Assembly: GCA_019633425.1 (NCBI GenBank)
Contig: WSUB01000017.1
Location: forward strand, 330,244 to 394,243
Source of the DNA: Tulasnella sp. 424
Lineage: Eukaryota > Basidiomycota > Agaricomycetes > Cantharellales > Tulasnellaceae
Length of the DNA stretch: 64,000 nucleotides
Direction: 5' to 3'
The notes under the pieces were generated by a model, which was not told the origin of the DNA, searched no databases, and saw nothing but the letters and a program-made list of their open reading frames with translations. Below, one piece after another: positions 1 through 13,282 of the stretch (position 1 is the first letter of the stretch; every line of letters begins with the position of its first letter). The translations under genes and the position numbers were made by a program.

Positions 1-2
1 AA

Positions 3-1640
3 AGAAACGCTTGCGTGCCTATATCCAAACTTCCCCCAGAGCTGCTCCAGCTCATATTCCACTTCACTCTTATCACTTCCTCTGGTAACAGAGCACGCGG
101 ATACATCCGGACGATGGTCAACCTCTGCTCAGTCTCATCGGGATGGCGTGCTCTTCTCGATGGGAGTCCTTTTTTATGGGGTTATATAACTTCATCAGAT
201 CATCCGGAGTTCATATCAAAGGCTTTCGAGAACTCAAAAGAGGCGTCGCTCCACCTGAAATACTCAAGGAGGGAGAGGAATGGATCTCAGTCGGCGTTCC
301 TTTACCGAATGTTCTGTCACCTCCACCGCTTGGAATCCATAACAATCCACAGCCCAACGCACGAGATCTTCGCAAAGTACATTCCTTCTAGAGCCCCCTT
401 GCTCAAGAGGATTACCCTGTGGGGATGGGACCAGCGGGAGCCGCATGATCCCATCAGTCGCTTCAGCGGATCATGGACATATTTGGAGGAGCTACGTATC
501 CGGGAGTGCCGAAACATTGAATGGAAAGAGGCTCAGTTCGGCCAACTGCGCGTAGTGGATATTTACTGTTACACAAGCCTCGAGATTTCCCTGATATTTC
601 GCCTCATCCAGGAGAACCAACGCCTGGAGATCCTTGGGCTGGAAGACAGCACATTCACTTCCTCTACATCTCTCACGCACAGTAATACCCCCGTTGTTCT
701 ATCACATCTCAAGGATTTAACCTTGTGTAACCTAGCGCTTGCCGACCCCGGCGAAGTCAACAACCATCCCCAACATCCCACTCTCCTCATCCTGCGTCAC
801 ATACGCTTTCCTTCCTGCTCTAGCTTCATCCTACATACATCCATAGAGTCGGAGTCGACCGTCACTCCTGAGGACCTCCAGAGCTTGGTGCCCAGTCCGC
901 TCGACCTCTTGGCTCATCCATCCCTGAGAGACCCTCAAACATCGCAGACCACGAGGGGGTATCTGAGAGCGACTTTTTTGAACCACCGCCTAATTCTTAC
1001 TGTGGACCAGGGGCCTGGGTGTGAATTTAGATACGATGTCAGGCTCGACGATACCCCGCGGAGCATCACTAGGCGCTGGTTAAAGAGCGCGCTCGAAAAC
1101 AGGCCGGGCGTAGCGCTACACAGATGCATGCTACGCGTCTTCATCGAGGAGCATAGTCAGATGGATGACCTTGTTGCCTTCCAGGACTCGGAGGCGGTTA
1201 CGCACCTTTCTGTCGGGATTAGTGGTGAGCACCTTCGGGAAGGAGTCGAGAGGAGACTCCTACAGATATTAGCAAAGTCATGCACTTCAGCCTCTGGGGC
1301 CACTGTGATGGCCTTTCCAAGGCTGTTGAAGGTAGAATTCGAAGGATGGTCGGGCCGAGGTGAACCTGTCCTGGAGATGATCAGAAATCGGTTTGGTACA
1401 CCGGGAGTTGAAGCGCATCGACCCGATGTTATCATTATCAGCTACCGTTACGAGAGCCAGGAGGTTCGGTGGGATAGCTTGGACGATATTCGCGAACTTC
1501 GCGGCTTCAAGGCCGTTCACTTCGGGGCTATTGACCATTGGCCACGGTGGCCGGCGAGGTCGAGATCACCCGAGTCTTTGTGGCCCCCTTCAAATGGACA
1601 TTGGGAAGCGGAGCCGCACTTCATCTGGGAAGAGGAATGA
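3..1640 (+). CDS. F-box-like protein, 5' end outside the window
   Basis: The frame is open from the left edge and ends at TGA 1638-1640. Near its start it reads PISKLPPELLQLIFHF, the core of an F-box, the segment that binds Skp1 in SCF ubiquitin ligases. About 500 residues follow without an obvious enzymatic motif; short leucine-spaced strands suggest the degenerate leucine-rich-repeat-like tail usual in agaricomycete F-box proteins. No ATG precedes the F-box inside the window: the codon at 15 is GTG and the first in-frame ATG (114) lies downstream of the motif, so the true start is upstream or in an unseen exon. No intron is needed within the visible part. The family assignment rests on the F-box alone; the target is unknown. 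Confidence 0.7.
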   Translation, partial: RNACVPISKLPPELLQLIFHFTLITSSGNRARGYIRTMVNLCSVSSGWRALLDGSPFLWGYITSSDHPEFISKAFENSKEASLHLKYSRRERNGSQSAFLYRMFCHLHRLESITIHSPTHEIFAKYIPSRAPLLKRITLWGWDQREPHDPISRFSGSWTYLEELRIRECRNIEWKEAQFGQLRVVDIYCYTSLEISLIFRLIQENQRLEILGLEDSTFTSSTSLTHSNTPVVLSHLKDLTLCNLALADPGEVNNHPQHPTLLILRHIRFPSCSSFILHTSIESESTVTPEDLQSLVPSPLDLLAHPSLRDPQTSQTTRGYLRATFLNHRLILTVDQGPGCEFRYDVRLDDTPRSITRRWLKSALENRPGVALHRCMLRVFIEEHSQMDDLVAFQDSEAVTHLSVGISGEHLREGVERRLLQILAKSCTSASGATVMAFPRLLKVEFEGWSGRGEPVLEMIRNRFGTPGVEAHRPDVIIISYRYESQEVRWDSLDDIRELRGFKAVHFGAIDHWPRWPARSRSPESLWPPSNGHWEAEPHFIWEEE

Positions 1641-2522
1641 GCTCTATCGTCGGAGAGCGCTGAAACGGACGACGATCAAGTTACATAGCGTCCCTATGTC
1701 ACGGCGATGCACCGTATGTTGGTTCCCGAGTCTTTTTGTGTAGATCAAGTCTAGGTTACAGCTGGTTAGCTATGACCAAATCTATTATACTGGCCGGAAG
1801 CTCGCTCGGTTCAGAAGCCGGTACACTGCGAAACGACCCCCAACGACCCAACTCATGCACACCGCACGAGCGCACAAAAAGAAAATGAACTTCAACTTTT
1901 CATTTTAATTTTAAGACTTCTGTATAAATTTTCACAAAATCACATTTTCTTTTAAAACTACCAGATTGATCAAACGGGGTTGCTGAGCCCTAAGTCGAGC
2001 ATGGACGCGCACACGGGACAAAGACACAGACAGAGATACAACAATAGAGAGAGAAAACAGAGAAGAAAGAGGAGAGAGAGAGAGAGAAGGAGAATAAAAT
2101 AAGAAAGAAACCCCACCGATGCCACAAGGACTATGATCGGGGCATGTGCGCTATCGGCTCTTTAGCAGCCTCGTTGAACACGGTAGCGTCAAGCTACATG
2201 AACGCTTAGGTAGTTCGCAGTCCTTTATCGTCTAAGTTTTAACGACCGCCGGCGAAGTCGATCCGAATTTGGTGATGATTTTCATTTGCAGTTTCGAGGG
2301 CGATGTTACCTCGGTTGACGGCCACAGCATCGCTCCATGCCACGTCCTTCAATCCACTCGTAGGAATGACGTTAATGCTTCTCGTGCCTTTTTTTCTTAT
2401 CTTGTTCGGGCCAGCACGTCACTTGTGATCCTTTTGGGAGTGGTCAAATTGCATGCGGCCAATTTGCAAGGGGACGGCCTTGGCTTGTTTCTCCCCGACT
2501 GGCAACCAACCTTCCATTCGAC
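1641..2522. other. Intergenic region with purine-rich simple sequence
   Basis: No convincing gene is present. Positions about 2026-2110 form an AG-rich tract (GAGA repeats, then AAATAAGAAAG). About 1885-1960 is AT-rich. An open frame at 2269-2580 lacks family features and overlaps the P450 start, so it is not called. Confidence 0.6.
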
Positions 2523-4789
2523 ATGCAGCACATCTTGGAAGAGCTTAACTCTACGTCCCGATCAACAAAGGTGGCTCTAGCCGCTGCGACAGCCACCTCG
2601 GCAGCATATTTGGCATACAATCATTTCCCTTCAAGTTCTCCACAGTCCAGCATCCCTTCTCTCAGGGGTCCCCCTTCTACCTCGCTAATATCCGGGAACC
2701 TCTTTCTAATCTTCGATCCGGATATCGACCAGCTCGAACAATGGCTCAAGAAATACGGAAATGTCTTCGCTATGCCAGCTCTGTTTGGCGTGAAGGGCGT
2801 TTACCTTGCGGATCCCAAGGCCGTGGCCTACGTAACGACCCGGTTTACTGCATTTCCCAAACCACCTGCTTTGAATCTTGCGATTATGAGGTTGACTGGA
2901 CCGGGTCTGGTAGCAGCGGAAGGAGATGTTCATAAGCGTCAGGTGAGAGCTTTCGTGAGCGTGTCGATAGCATCGAATCTAAGTAATGATATCGCTTCTC
3001 AGAGACGAATAATAGTAAGTTTTAGCTTGATTATCATTCGCCAAAGTCAAATGTCTGGCTGATCGGTAGCCTCTTCGTATACAGCAACCTGCGTTCAGCC
3101 CGGCCCAAATCAAACAGATGACACCAACATTCGTAGCAAAGACCCAAGAGGTCTGTCGCTCCACTTATTTACACCCCAAATAGATGCTCAGTTCTTCTCA
3201 CTCCCTGCACAGCTCAAGTCTATTTGGATGTCTCAGTGTTCTGGTGGACCCACGACCATTAACGTCTTGCAATGGCTGGACCATCTTACCCTCGACATCA
3301 TAGGAGAAACTGGTGGGTGGACGAAACCAGATTGGCAATAAACCGGTGGTTTCACTCACTGTTTTCCTGCAGCTTTGGGCTATAGTTTCGATTCATTACA
3401 CGGATCGTCTAATGAGTTGGCCAAGGCCTTCGATGACCTTCTCGGGGAAACGGCCATGGCAGACCCCATGCATTTTATCGCAGGGATATTCCCTCCCGCA
3501 GCAAAGCTAGTAAGGTCTTTCTTACATTGGCCCAATGCATATTAAAATTAGTACCTCTACCTGCCCTTAATTCACAGCCTCTAAAACGTAATCGAGCCAC
3601 AGCGAACGCCATGGCTATTCTTCAAAAAGTGGGACAAGAACTAGTTGACGCAAAGAGGAAGGAACAGGAAATTCTCCCGGAGGGAGGCGCTGATGATCTA
3701 CTTGGGAACGACCTTTTGAGCGTCCTGATCCAGAGCAACATGAAAGAAGCAGCTTCGCAAAGGATGACCGACGAGGAGGTGATAGCACGTACGTCGCCTT
3801 TCTAGCTGGGTTATTCCTCAATCGCATGCGCACTAATGCAAACGTCGCCGCAGAGATCGCCACATTCGTCATCGCGGGTCACGACACGACAGCATCTTCT
3901 ACCTCTTGGACTCTCTATGCTTTGGCCAAGAACCCGGAAATTCAACGAAAGCTTCAGAAAGAGCTCCTCGCATTCCCTCATGACAGCCCAACCCTCGACG
4001 ATCTGAACAGCATGAAGTATTTGGAATGGGTTATAAAAGAGTCGTTGAGGCGGCATCCTGCTGCGCATGCGATGCAGAGAACACCGGCTAAGGACGAAGT
4101 TATTCCATTGAGCGAACCCATAGTCGATAGGAGCGGGAAGGAGATCAACGAAATTCTGTAAGCCGTTTTGAAGGCATTGCTTTGCTGTCAGAAGATAATC
4201 ACGTCGTCAGATTGAAAGCAGGCGAAACGATCTTCGTCAGCATGGCCGCGTTCAATTGGAGCACCAAGTATTGGGGCCCAGATGCTCATGAGTTCAGGTA
4301 CGTCAGGCAGCTCCTCCTTTTCAAAAGAGCCCGCGGGTATTTACCTGACTCTTATAGACCTGAGCGTTGGGCAAACCCACCAGAAGAATCATCCGTTATT
4401 CCTCACGTGTACGCGAATCTCATGTCGTTCTTCGCCGGACCGAGAGCATGCATTGGATGGAGATTTGCTTTAGCCGAGTACGTCTCCCCCATCCCGTGAC
4501 TTCATACAGGGCTCTAACGAAGCTTTGCCACTCCGCTGCAATCTGGGTAGAACAAAGGCCATCTTATTCGGGCTCCTCCGGGCGTTCGACTTTGAGATCG
4601 ATCCCCAAATGACGATCAAGACGAAGTCTGTGTATGTCATTATCCAAGCGCAGGCATGTAATGGGTGATCTTAAGACTAATGGCTTGACGTGTCACAGCA
4701 TTGCCACTAGACCGATGGTCGTAGGACAGGAACCCCTTGGAACGCGGTTACCACTGATCGTGAAAGCGAAGGGTTTGAGGGTAGAATAA
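2523..4789 (+). CDS. Cytochrome P450 monooxygenase, 11 exons
   Basis: A haem-thiolate monooxygenase, probably anchored in the ER by the alanine-rich hydrophobic N-terminus (residues about 17-32). Exons: 2523-2942, 3003-3014, 3085-3150, 3213-3312, 3373-3509, 3578-3788, 3854-4157, 4211-4297, 4358-4477, 4551-4631, 4699-4789; all phases agree and give 542 residues, normal for the family. Landmarks are the I-helix AGHDTT (about 323-328), the K-helix ESLR, PERW, and the haem loop FFAGPRACIG with ligand Cys about 477. Exon 2 is only 12 nt and supplies RRII in the stretch HKRQRRIIQPAF, where P450s of this type read like HxRQRKxxNPAF. No biosynthetic cluster is apparent around it, so substrate and CYP family cannot be assigned. 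Confidence 0.92.
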
Positions 4790-5020
4790 GCAGTTCCTTC
4801 CGCTATCCATTCGGTTCTTAGACAATTGTCGCACATTCTAGAAAGTTACAACTCATGATAGAGTAACCTTGGGGAGGTCTGTGGACGGCGATGTTAAAGG
4901 CTTGCAGTTTGCTGTTGATGCCAGTGCCTCCGAGTCCTTTGTTTGGCGGCCAGATCAGCTACCGTGGGCAACTTCTACTGCAGACTAGCGCTTCGTGACC
5001 GATCTCGCCTATCACCATAA

Positions 5021-6926
5021 ATGGAAGACTCTACAAATCAGACCCTAGAGATATTCAAAGATACCTGCCGGACCGTCATTTCCGAACTTCCGCCTATCCA
5101 CCCAGCCACCGGTACTTCTACGCATGGATGCACCAATCTCCAAATGCCTACACTACGAGCGATGACGAGTAGGGTGCAGCTGGTCTTCGATGTCAACCTC
5201 CCCAACAGCCTCCTACAGGGATTGGATAGATATGTGGAAGGTCTCACAGAAGATCAGTTACAAGCCACTGCCGTCCAAGAGGCAAACAGGGACAAGTGGC
5301 ACCCACTGGAAACGATTCAACGCTACGAGATATACAACGAAGGTAGTCTTTTACCTGCCTTCCTAAACATCGTTGCGTTTCCTGTTATTAGCATGTGCGC
5401 AGCTATCGGAGCATCGGTCAACCCCAGAAGCGGCCCTTGAGGTCCACAACATCCGCATGAATCATGCGTTCTACATGAACGAGGAAGTTATCACTATTTT
5501 CGAGCACAAAACGCCATGGGTTGCAGACGAACTCTTCCTGGCCATTGTCGCCCTCTGCGAAGGCGGCCATACCTTGGACCTTGACAAGCATTATGAAGGT
5601 GCCCATAGTATCCTTACTAAAGTCATTAAGATCGCTGCATAAGCTTTCAAGTGTCGGGTCCAATTCACATCTCCAACCAGCTGTTTTTGGCAATCATCGA
5701 TAGAGAACTGGAATATGCTGTCGTGCACTCTGAAGGATTTCATCTTCGTCCGGGTCATCCCTGGGAGCCAGCCAAACGGTTATCGAGGCTTCGTATCCGG
5801 CATCGTGCCCTTAACAAACTCAACCACCCCAATCATGCCTCTCATCTTTGCTTTGCTACTCCACGCCAGAAAAGACGGTCAGGCCCTGAAGTACAAGGCC
5901 ACGGAATCATTCGCCTCGGTCTCCCGCAGCATCAAGCGCGAGTGGTCGGTCGAAGAAGCTGTGGGTACTGGGTCTTCTCGAATGGCATTTGAGCGACACA
6001 ATAGCGCCATCGGGCTTAATCTACCCATCGGAAACCAGTTCGATTCTGCTGCTTCGGCTTCCATTTTGGAATACTGGGAGCCCTGTGAAGTAGCCCCGGA
6101 GACACTCGCAGGGCTCTTGAAAACGGTGAGCCGTTCCATAAAACCACGGGATCGCTGAATTGATTCTTCGAGCGAATCAGATGAACGGTCTTTCAATGTA
6201 CTGGGCGATGAAAGCGTTCACCGAAGATATTTACCGTCCACTTCGCCGACAGGACTCTTCCCTTTGGACCCAGCCTGTACCATCTCAGGAGCCTCCCAAC
6301 TTCGTCTTTCATATCATAGAAGATCTTCAAGCAACCCCGCCACCTTCTTCTCCTTTGGCTCCATTTGTTCTACGGCTCGAAGACGAAATTGGCCGAGGCG
6401 CTGTGGGTTCCGCCTATCGAGGATTCTTCCCTGGGGTGTCTGTGCCGATCGTAGTCAAGATCTTGCCAGTGGACTGCATGGACCGCGAACTAGAAATATG
6501 GAGGCGGCTTCGGCACCTTGCGGGGATTACGATACCAGGCTTATACGGGGCGTATGCTATCGACAACAAGACGGGTCGCGCTCCCACCGGCGCGTTGGTT
6601 CAGCAGCATGCCGGGTCGACCCTTGCATCTTTTGAGAACTTGAGCTCTGATCAAAGGTGAGCCTTCACGGGTCGTGGTTTCTTGGGAGTTATAGATAGAC
6701 TAAAGTCCGCACCGGCCAGACTCGAGCTCTATGCTATGGTCACGAGTATCCATGTTGCCCAAGTCAACACAGGGACGTCAGATCTTCAAATGTAGCTGTC
6801 CGTGATGATGGTCAGCTCATGGTTTTCGACTTCAGTCACGCTTGCCACCACGAATGTCCTGGAGGTGCCCACTGCGGGGAACTTCGGCACCTACGACGTG
6901 AACTCGGGCTTCCAGAACAAACTTGA
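5021..6926 (+). pseudogene. Kinase-like protein gene with an apparent one-base frameshift in the last exon
   Basis: Exons 5021-5342, 5392-5598, 5644-6125, 6181-6656 and 6720-6926 join in phase. The first roughly 380 residues match no family I know. A kinase-like domain follows: a glycine loop (EIGRGAVGSAYRG), a possible lysine in VVKILP, then HRDVRSSN (catalytic loop) and DFSHA in place of DFG. The last exon starts in one frame (LELYAMVTSIHVAQV) but HRDVRSSN lies in another; one base is missing near 6762-6768. With that base the total would be 1,695 nt, a whole number of codons ending at TGA 6924-6926. Without it translation stops at TAG about 6793. It may be a recent pseudogene or an assembly error. 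The protein ends soon after DFSHA, as some short fungal kinase-like proteins do. Confidence 0.65.
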
Positions 6927-7395
6927 TTGTGCGGCATTCCTAAATTCGAGGGTTATTCCCCCGCTTATTAGTCCCAATGGTTGTTATTCTTTAATAAGCC
7001 TTATTGACTAATGCTATCAATTCACTGGGAATGCGGCTGAAGGATTCTCAACAAGTTTACTGATAGCATTTTGCTCCTCAAGCCCACTTCTGATAGGAGA
7101 ATTACTAAATGGGTTGTTTAGGTGGCGGTTATGAATGGGGGAGAGCGTCAACACTACTCTTTACCCACGGCATTTTGGTCTGTCAGCATTCGCTTCGACA
7201 GGAAGGAGTGCCCCGGCGGCTCGAAACCGAACCAGGAGGCTTCCCACATACTTCTCGGTCATCACGAAGCCGCATCCCACACTGCGCGGCATCGAGCTTG
7301 ATCATCTAGGCCTATCAATAGGGCAACATGGCTCATAGTATACATCCACAGGCAGGTCTCGCCTTGGATAGATTCGCTGAGGTTCCTTCCAGGAG
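6927..7395. other. Intergenic region
   Basis: Small open frames at 7109-7338 overlap one another in different frames and show no family motif. No repeat or RNA gene was recognised. Confidence 0.5.
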
Positions 7396-7401
7396 TATAA
7401 A
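7396..7401 (+). promoter_or_regulatory. TATA-box candidate of the old yellow enzyme gene
   Basis: TATAAA lies 64 nt before the ATG at 7465, in a plausible position for a fungal core promoter. It is supported only by sequence and position. Confidence 0.45.
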
Positions 7402-7464
7402 GCAAGCTCGTAATGTACTCCAGAGTTGCTTCAAAGTACTAGCTTTTCCTCCTCCTCCCAGCCC

Positions 7465-9010
<1,546 letters not shown>

Positions 9011-9425
9011 ATAGTGATGAAACCAAAACTTGATAAGAGAATGGAAATCTAAGAATGTCGTGATCTGAGCGCTAGAGCCTTTGTGGCAGGTCGTCGCGAA
9101 GTTTCGGAGGCTTCATCAGGGTTGCTCGGCGCGGCGACAGGGAAGCGCCGACGAGATCGCCTCATTTTAAGACCGGCCGCCCATCTCCCTCCTTCCGCCA
9201 CCACCGCGTGCATCTCCCATTCCGCATTCGTTCACGACTTTCTCTTATATTCTGCTACATAGGGCCAATTCTCTCCCTATTTCAGTTGTGCCCAACGCTA
9301 GAGCCGGTTCTCAACACGCAGCGTCGGCATCAGCAGCCCAAATTAGAACATCCAACAACGCGCAGTCGTCCAGGCCAACACCGCGGACAATTGGAACCTC
9401 CCTCACGCCAACGACCTCCTCAACC
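9011..9425. other. Intergenic region and 5' leader
   Basis: No gene is seen between the old yellow enzyme stop and the next ATG. The last 200 bases are C-rich with CT stretches, typical of a fungal leader. Confidence 0.5.
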
Positions 9426-10897
9426 ATGTCGATATGGAACTCAAAGTCGTCTCAAGGACGTGTGCAGCTGGCTCTTGCCGTCGTCGCGCTCACCCTCACC
9501 CCTCAATCGGTCCGGGCCAGCTGGTTCAACCCATTCCACCGAAGTGCATCGGTCAAGACGCTCCAGGCGCGAGATGCACCGCCATGGGGGTTCTATGATC
9601 CAGATCTGAACGGAGGAAGCTGGCTAACGGTGAGGCCTCTGCTCATGTTACTCTTGTCTCGATCGCCTTTCTGACGAAATGCTACCTTGCCGCCATTCTC
9701 GTGAACAGTCCGTGCCCAATACGTACCCGCCGGGTTTGGGAGAACCACTCAACGTCATCATCTCTGCGTGGTCAGACTACGACGTCCTGCAAGACAAGGA
9801 ATCTGACGGTGGACTGCGGAATTATTTCTTGTCGCTTGGGTTTTCTGGTGAATGTTTGGGACAGAGCCTGGGTTCCAAGCAGGCTGCCAACGTTGGTGAT
9901 GGCCATGGCCTACGTGAGGAACGAATTCAAGTACATCGTCCGTACGGTCGCTCACTCCTTTTTACATAGTAAACGAGACCGCCGTAATTCGGTGGAACTA
10001 CGGAGATCCATATGTCGGTAGCTGTAAGGAGACCATCGAAGGAGGCAATCACTTCCGCTACTGGACACAGAACGGCCCAGACGCCAAGAGCGGCGCCGTA
10101 TTCTTGGCGTGAGTGACATTGCACTCGGCGTTGGCAGCAGACTCACCTCCTGGGCTCTAGTGTTTCCTATGAACTCCCAATAGACAAGGGTCACGACCTT
10201 ATTCAGAATGGCTACAACCTCGCTCGCGATTGGCTGGTAGGGAATGCAACAGGTCAACAAATCGCGAACCCCAACCCACTCATGTTCGAGCCAACCCCAC
10301 CCCAAATATCATCATCATCAGTTCTTGCCGCTTCGTCGCTTGCATCAGTAGCTTCCACGGCTTCAATCGCTTCCCTTTCATCCCTTTCCCTTCTTCCATC
10401 CTCAGGGTCCGTTGTGGCCTCTCCGGCCCCAACCCAAGCCGCCGCCCAGCCTCAACCGACCCTCAATGCGGCTGGTGGTACGGGCTACATCGCTGCCGTT
10501 CCCAATGGACAATACGTCGGCACAACTTCTGCCAACAACTACTCATACCAAACCACTGTCACGTATTATTCTGGCCTTTTAGGCAACACAAGTGTCGGGA
10601 TCAACCACTACATTACCGTCGAACAAGACGGTCGACCTGCAGTGGACGGCTTAATCGCCGTCTTTGATGTCAAGATAATTAGCAGGCCCGATGGGTGCGT
10701 GGTTAAAGTCTTTGGACATTGTGTTTGGAGTAAACGAAATGCTCGAATCAAGAATGAACGCTGAATCGGGATCCCTCCTGTCTACTCGTCTTTTCTGTAA
10801 CAGGTCGTCTGCAGCCTTTACTGTATCGTTACCTTCCATTCTAGCTTTGAACACTCTCTTTATGGTGGTCTCCATGCTATTCTTTGTCTCTCCATGA
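9426..10897 (+). CDS. Secreted GPI-anchored protein of unknown function
   Basis: Exons 9426-9629, 9709-9913, 9970-10108, 10161-10694 and 10804-10897 give 391 residues. The start ATG follows CAACC. Residues about 13-29 (LALAVVALTLTPQSVRA) form a signal peptide. A globular segment carries FSGECLGQSLGS, GDGHGL, ETAVIRWNYGDP and GGNHFRYW; from memory it resembles a family of secreted proteins common in basidiomycetes. A serine/alanine/proline-rich insert (about 260-325) follows, then a second conserved block (NGQYVGTTSANNYSYQT). The last exon encodes a serine-alanine start and a long hydrophobic tail, as expected for GPI attachment. Several NxT/S sites fit an extracellular protein. Function is unknown. 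Confidence 0.8.
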
Positions 10898-11100
10898 CAC
10901 TTCACCCTTCATCGGACCATTTTCAGCCCTACTGGATAGATTTCTCTACGACCTAGTACCCGCATCACACTTGCATTTTTCACTTGCATTTTTCGTGTAA
11001 AGAAATTAGTAGCTTTGATACTTGTTAGACATTATTTTTCTGCAGTTAAAACGGCGTGGGTGGGCACCAAAGGGTATGGATTCCAAACGAGACAGCCTGA

Positions 11101-13041
11101 TTACTCCATACACTTTCGCATGTTATCGAACTGGCTCTCCCCATATTCCAACCAATTCTGGCTTTGGTCCAGCTTCCCAAACGCCTTCTTCACGACCGTG
11201 ACCAAACTCTGTCCCGGGACGTACTCTTTGCCTGCCCCACCCTCCATTCCTTGCCGTCCTTTCTCCTCGCTCCACCCGCTTTTATCTCCACTAAGCTCCC
11301 AATACATAGCCCCACCGAAATCCTCCTTAATGATCCACTCTGCTTTCCATTTCGCTACAATTGCATCATCGAAGGTGATGAATTCCTTCTTGGCTGGGTC
11401 GTAAGAGTACGAGGCGAGTGCATCGCTGTCGTGGTGGACAGTACTGCCAGGTAAAGGAAGAGCACGGAAGTCGTAGGAACCAGCTTCCCATGAGCCGGGA
11501 CCGACGCCGGAGAAAGAGTGGCCTGGACCTTTGGTGTTGAGGAAGGAGCGGCCGTAGAGAGGGAGACCTGGGTGCAGTCGAGGGTGAGCGGCGAGAAGAC
11601 GGCGAGACAGGAGGACAGCGTACCGATGACGAGCTTGTTGGGCGCGATGCCTTGACGTGTGTACCATTCAGTCGCCTTCGAACCGCTAATTGGACCATTG
11701 TAGACGTTCGCTTGGTGGTTGGCGATTTTATCCCATGAGCCAGAGTAGTCTGTAATGGATGTTAGGACCCGGTGGCGAAACGATGGGAAAGAATAAGAGC
11801 GCACCGTAAGCCATGAGGTTCCACATGTCCAAATAACGATCCATCTCCTTGGCATGGAGTTTCTGGTAATGGTCTGGTCCGCATGGCGCAGCGATCTAGA
11901 AGTCGAATGGGTCAACTAGGGGTGCCAACAGATTGGTGTCCCGTCCGTTGGCTGACCGAAAGCTCGAAACGGCATCCATTTCCTTTCTTTTGAGCATGCT
12001 CGTCAAGTCCCTCCCGCAAGAGTCTCAATAGCTCCGTGTAACCACTAGCTTGCGCATCATTTGAAGGGTACTCGTAATCGATGTCCAATCCATCTAAACC
12101 GAAATCTTCGAGCAATTTTATGGACGAACGGACGAACTCCTTGCGTGCAGAAGGGTCGACGACGACTGGATGGAAGTTAGGGGAGTATGTCCACCCTCCA
12201 ATGCTCAGCATGAGCTTGAGGTGTCTGGGGGAGCCAAGGGTAGAACGCGATGAGTCGCCACGCTGCATACCCGCGCTTCCGAAACGCTACCTGTGTTTCT
12301 TTTTAAGCAAGTATATCTGCTTGAAGTTGCCATAAAGGTTTTTGCCTTGGTCATTCCACGAGTCTCCCTCATAGTGGATATCCTTGTCGGCCCAGTCATC
12401 TGAGAGGAAGACCTCACCGCTCGATCGGACATTTGCGAAGGCGTAGAGGATGTGACTAAATGCCCCTCGTAATGCATCAGAATTGATGGGACTAGGGACG
12501 AACGCATCATCTTACGTGAGCTCCTCCGCGGGGATCAACGATGGGGGGTACTTCCGTCCGTAAATGCCCCTATGACCGATGATGCAAAGGTCAATGCCAG
12601 GTGATGCGGTAGGTGACGACTCCCTCACCAGTTAACAAAGCTGGGTTCGAGGTCATGTCAGGACAGCCTTTCTCCAAAATGGCATAGCACTCACTAGGCG
12701 ATGTTCAACTTGCCACTCCTAGGTCTACCACCGTACATGTCGGGATCTGCTGTTATAGGTGTGTTAGGTTTGGAGTTGTCTTGTGCTGGTGGCTCTGGAG
12801 ATCCGTAAATTGCGCCGATAGAACCGTGTTCGAGCTTGAGAAAGAGAAATCCTGAGAGGAGGACGAGGAGGACGATAATAGATCTTTTTAGGATGGTGGG
12901 AGTCTCTGGCCAGTCGAAGCTCCTTTTATTAGCGGCAGTTGGTGCTAACTGCGGCGGGGCCCGAGTATCGGGAGGATAAAGTGATAACGATTGATGGCCT
13001 GCTGCGTCTGATGGCAATGCAGTGTATTCCGCTGAAGACAT
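11101..13041 (-). CDS. GH18 chitinase with N-terminal transmembrane anchor
   Basis: Exons on the minus strand: 12695-13041, 12629-12640, 12516-12569, 12291-12455, 11957-12224, 11805-11895, 11624-11749 and 11101-11567, giving 509 residues. Residues about 54-69 form one transmembrane helix after a 50-residue cytosolic N-terminus with no signal peptide, so this looks like a type II membrane enzyme. The GH18 domain has [28 protein letters not shown], the catalytic DGLDIDYE (proton donor Glu about 244), MAYDYSGSW and the closing [12 protein letters not shown]. It hydrolyses beta-1,4-GlcNAc chains and is probably involved in wall remodelling. Exon 2 is a 12-nt microexon; the family consensus YFxNWGIYGR demands it. 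The gene is divergent from RPA12. Confidence 0.93.
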
Positions 13042-13282
13042 GTGTCTAGTGTCCCTTGCAGTGGAAAAAGAAGAAGAAAAAACGAGAGTGGTTCAGAATG
13101 GCTGTGGAGGGTGACGCGCTCGAATGGAACACAGCTTTGGGTCACGCGAGGTGATATCACGTCAGCATAACTCCCGTCACGCGTGATTGCCTCCAAATTT
13201 CCATCCACCCCTCGCAAAAGCCTGAATGCCTGGAAGAAAAGCCGACAGGATAGGCGAGCTTTTAAAAGAACGGTACATCAAA

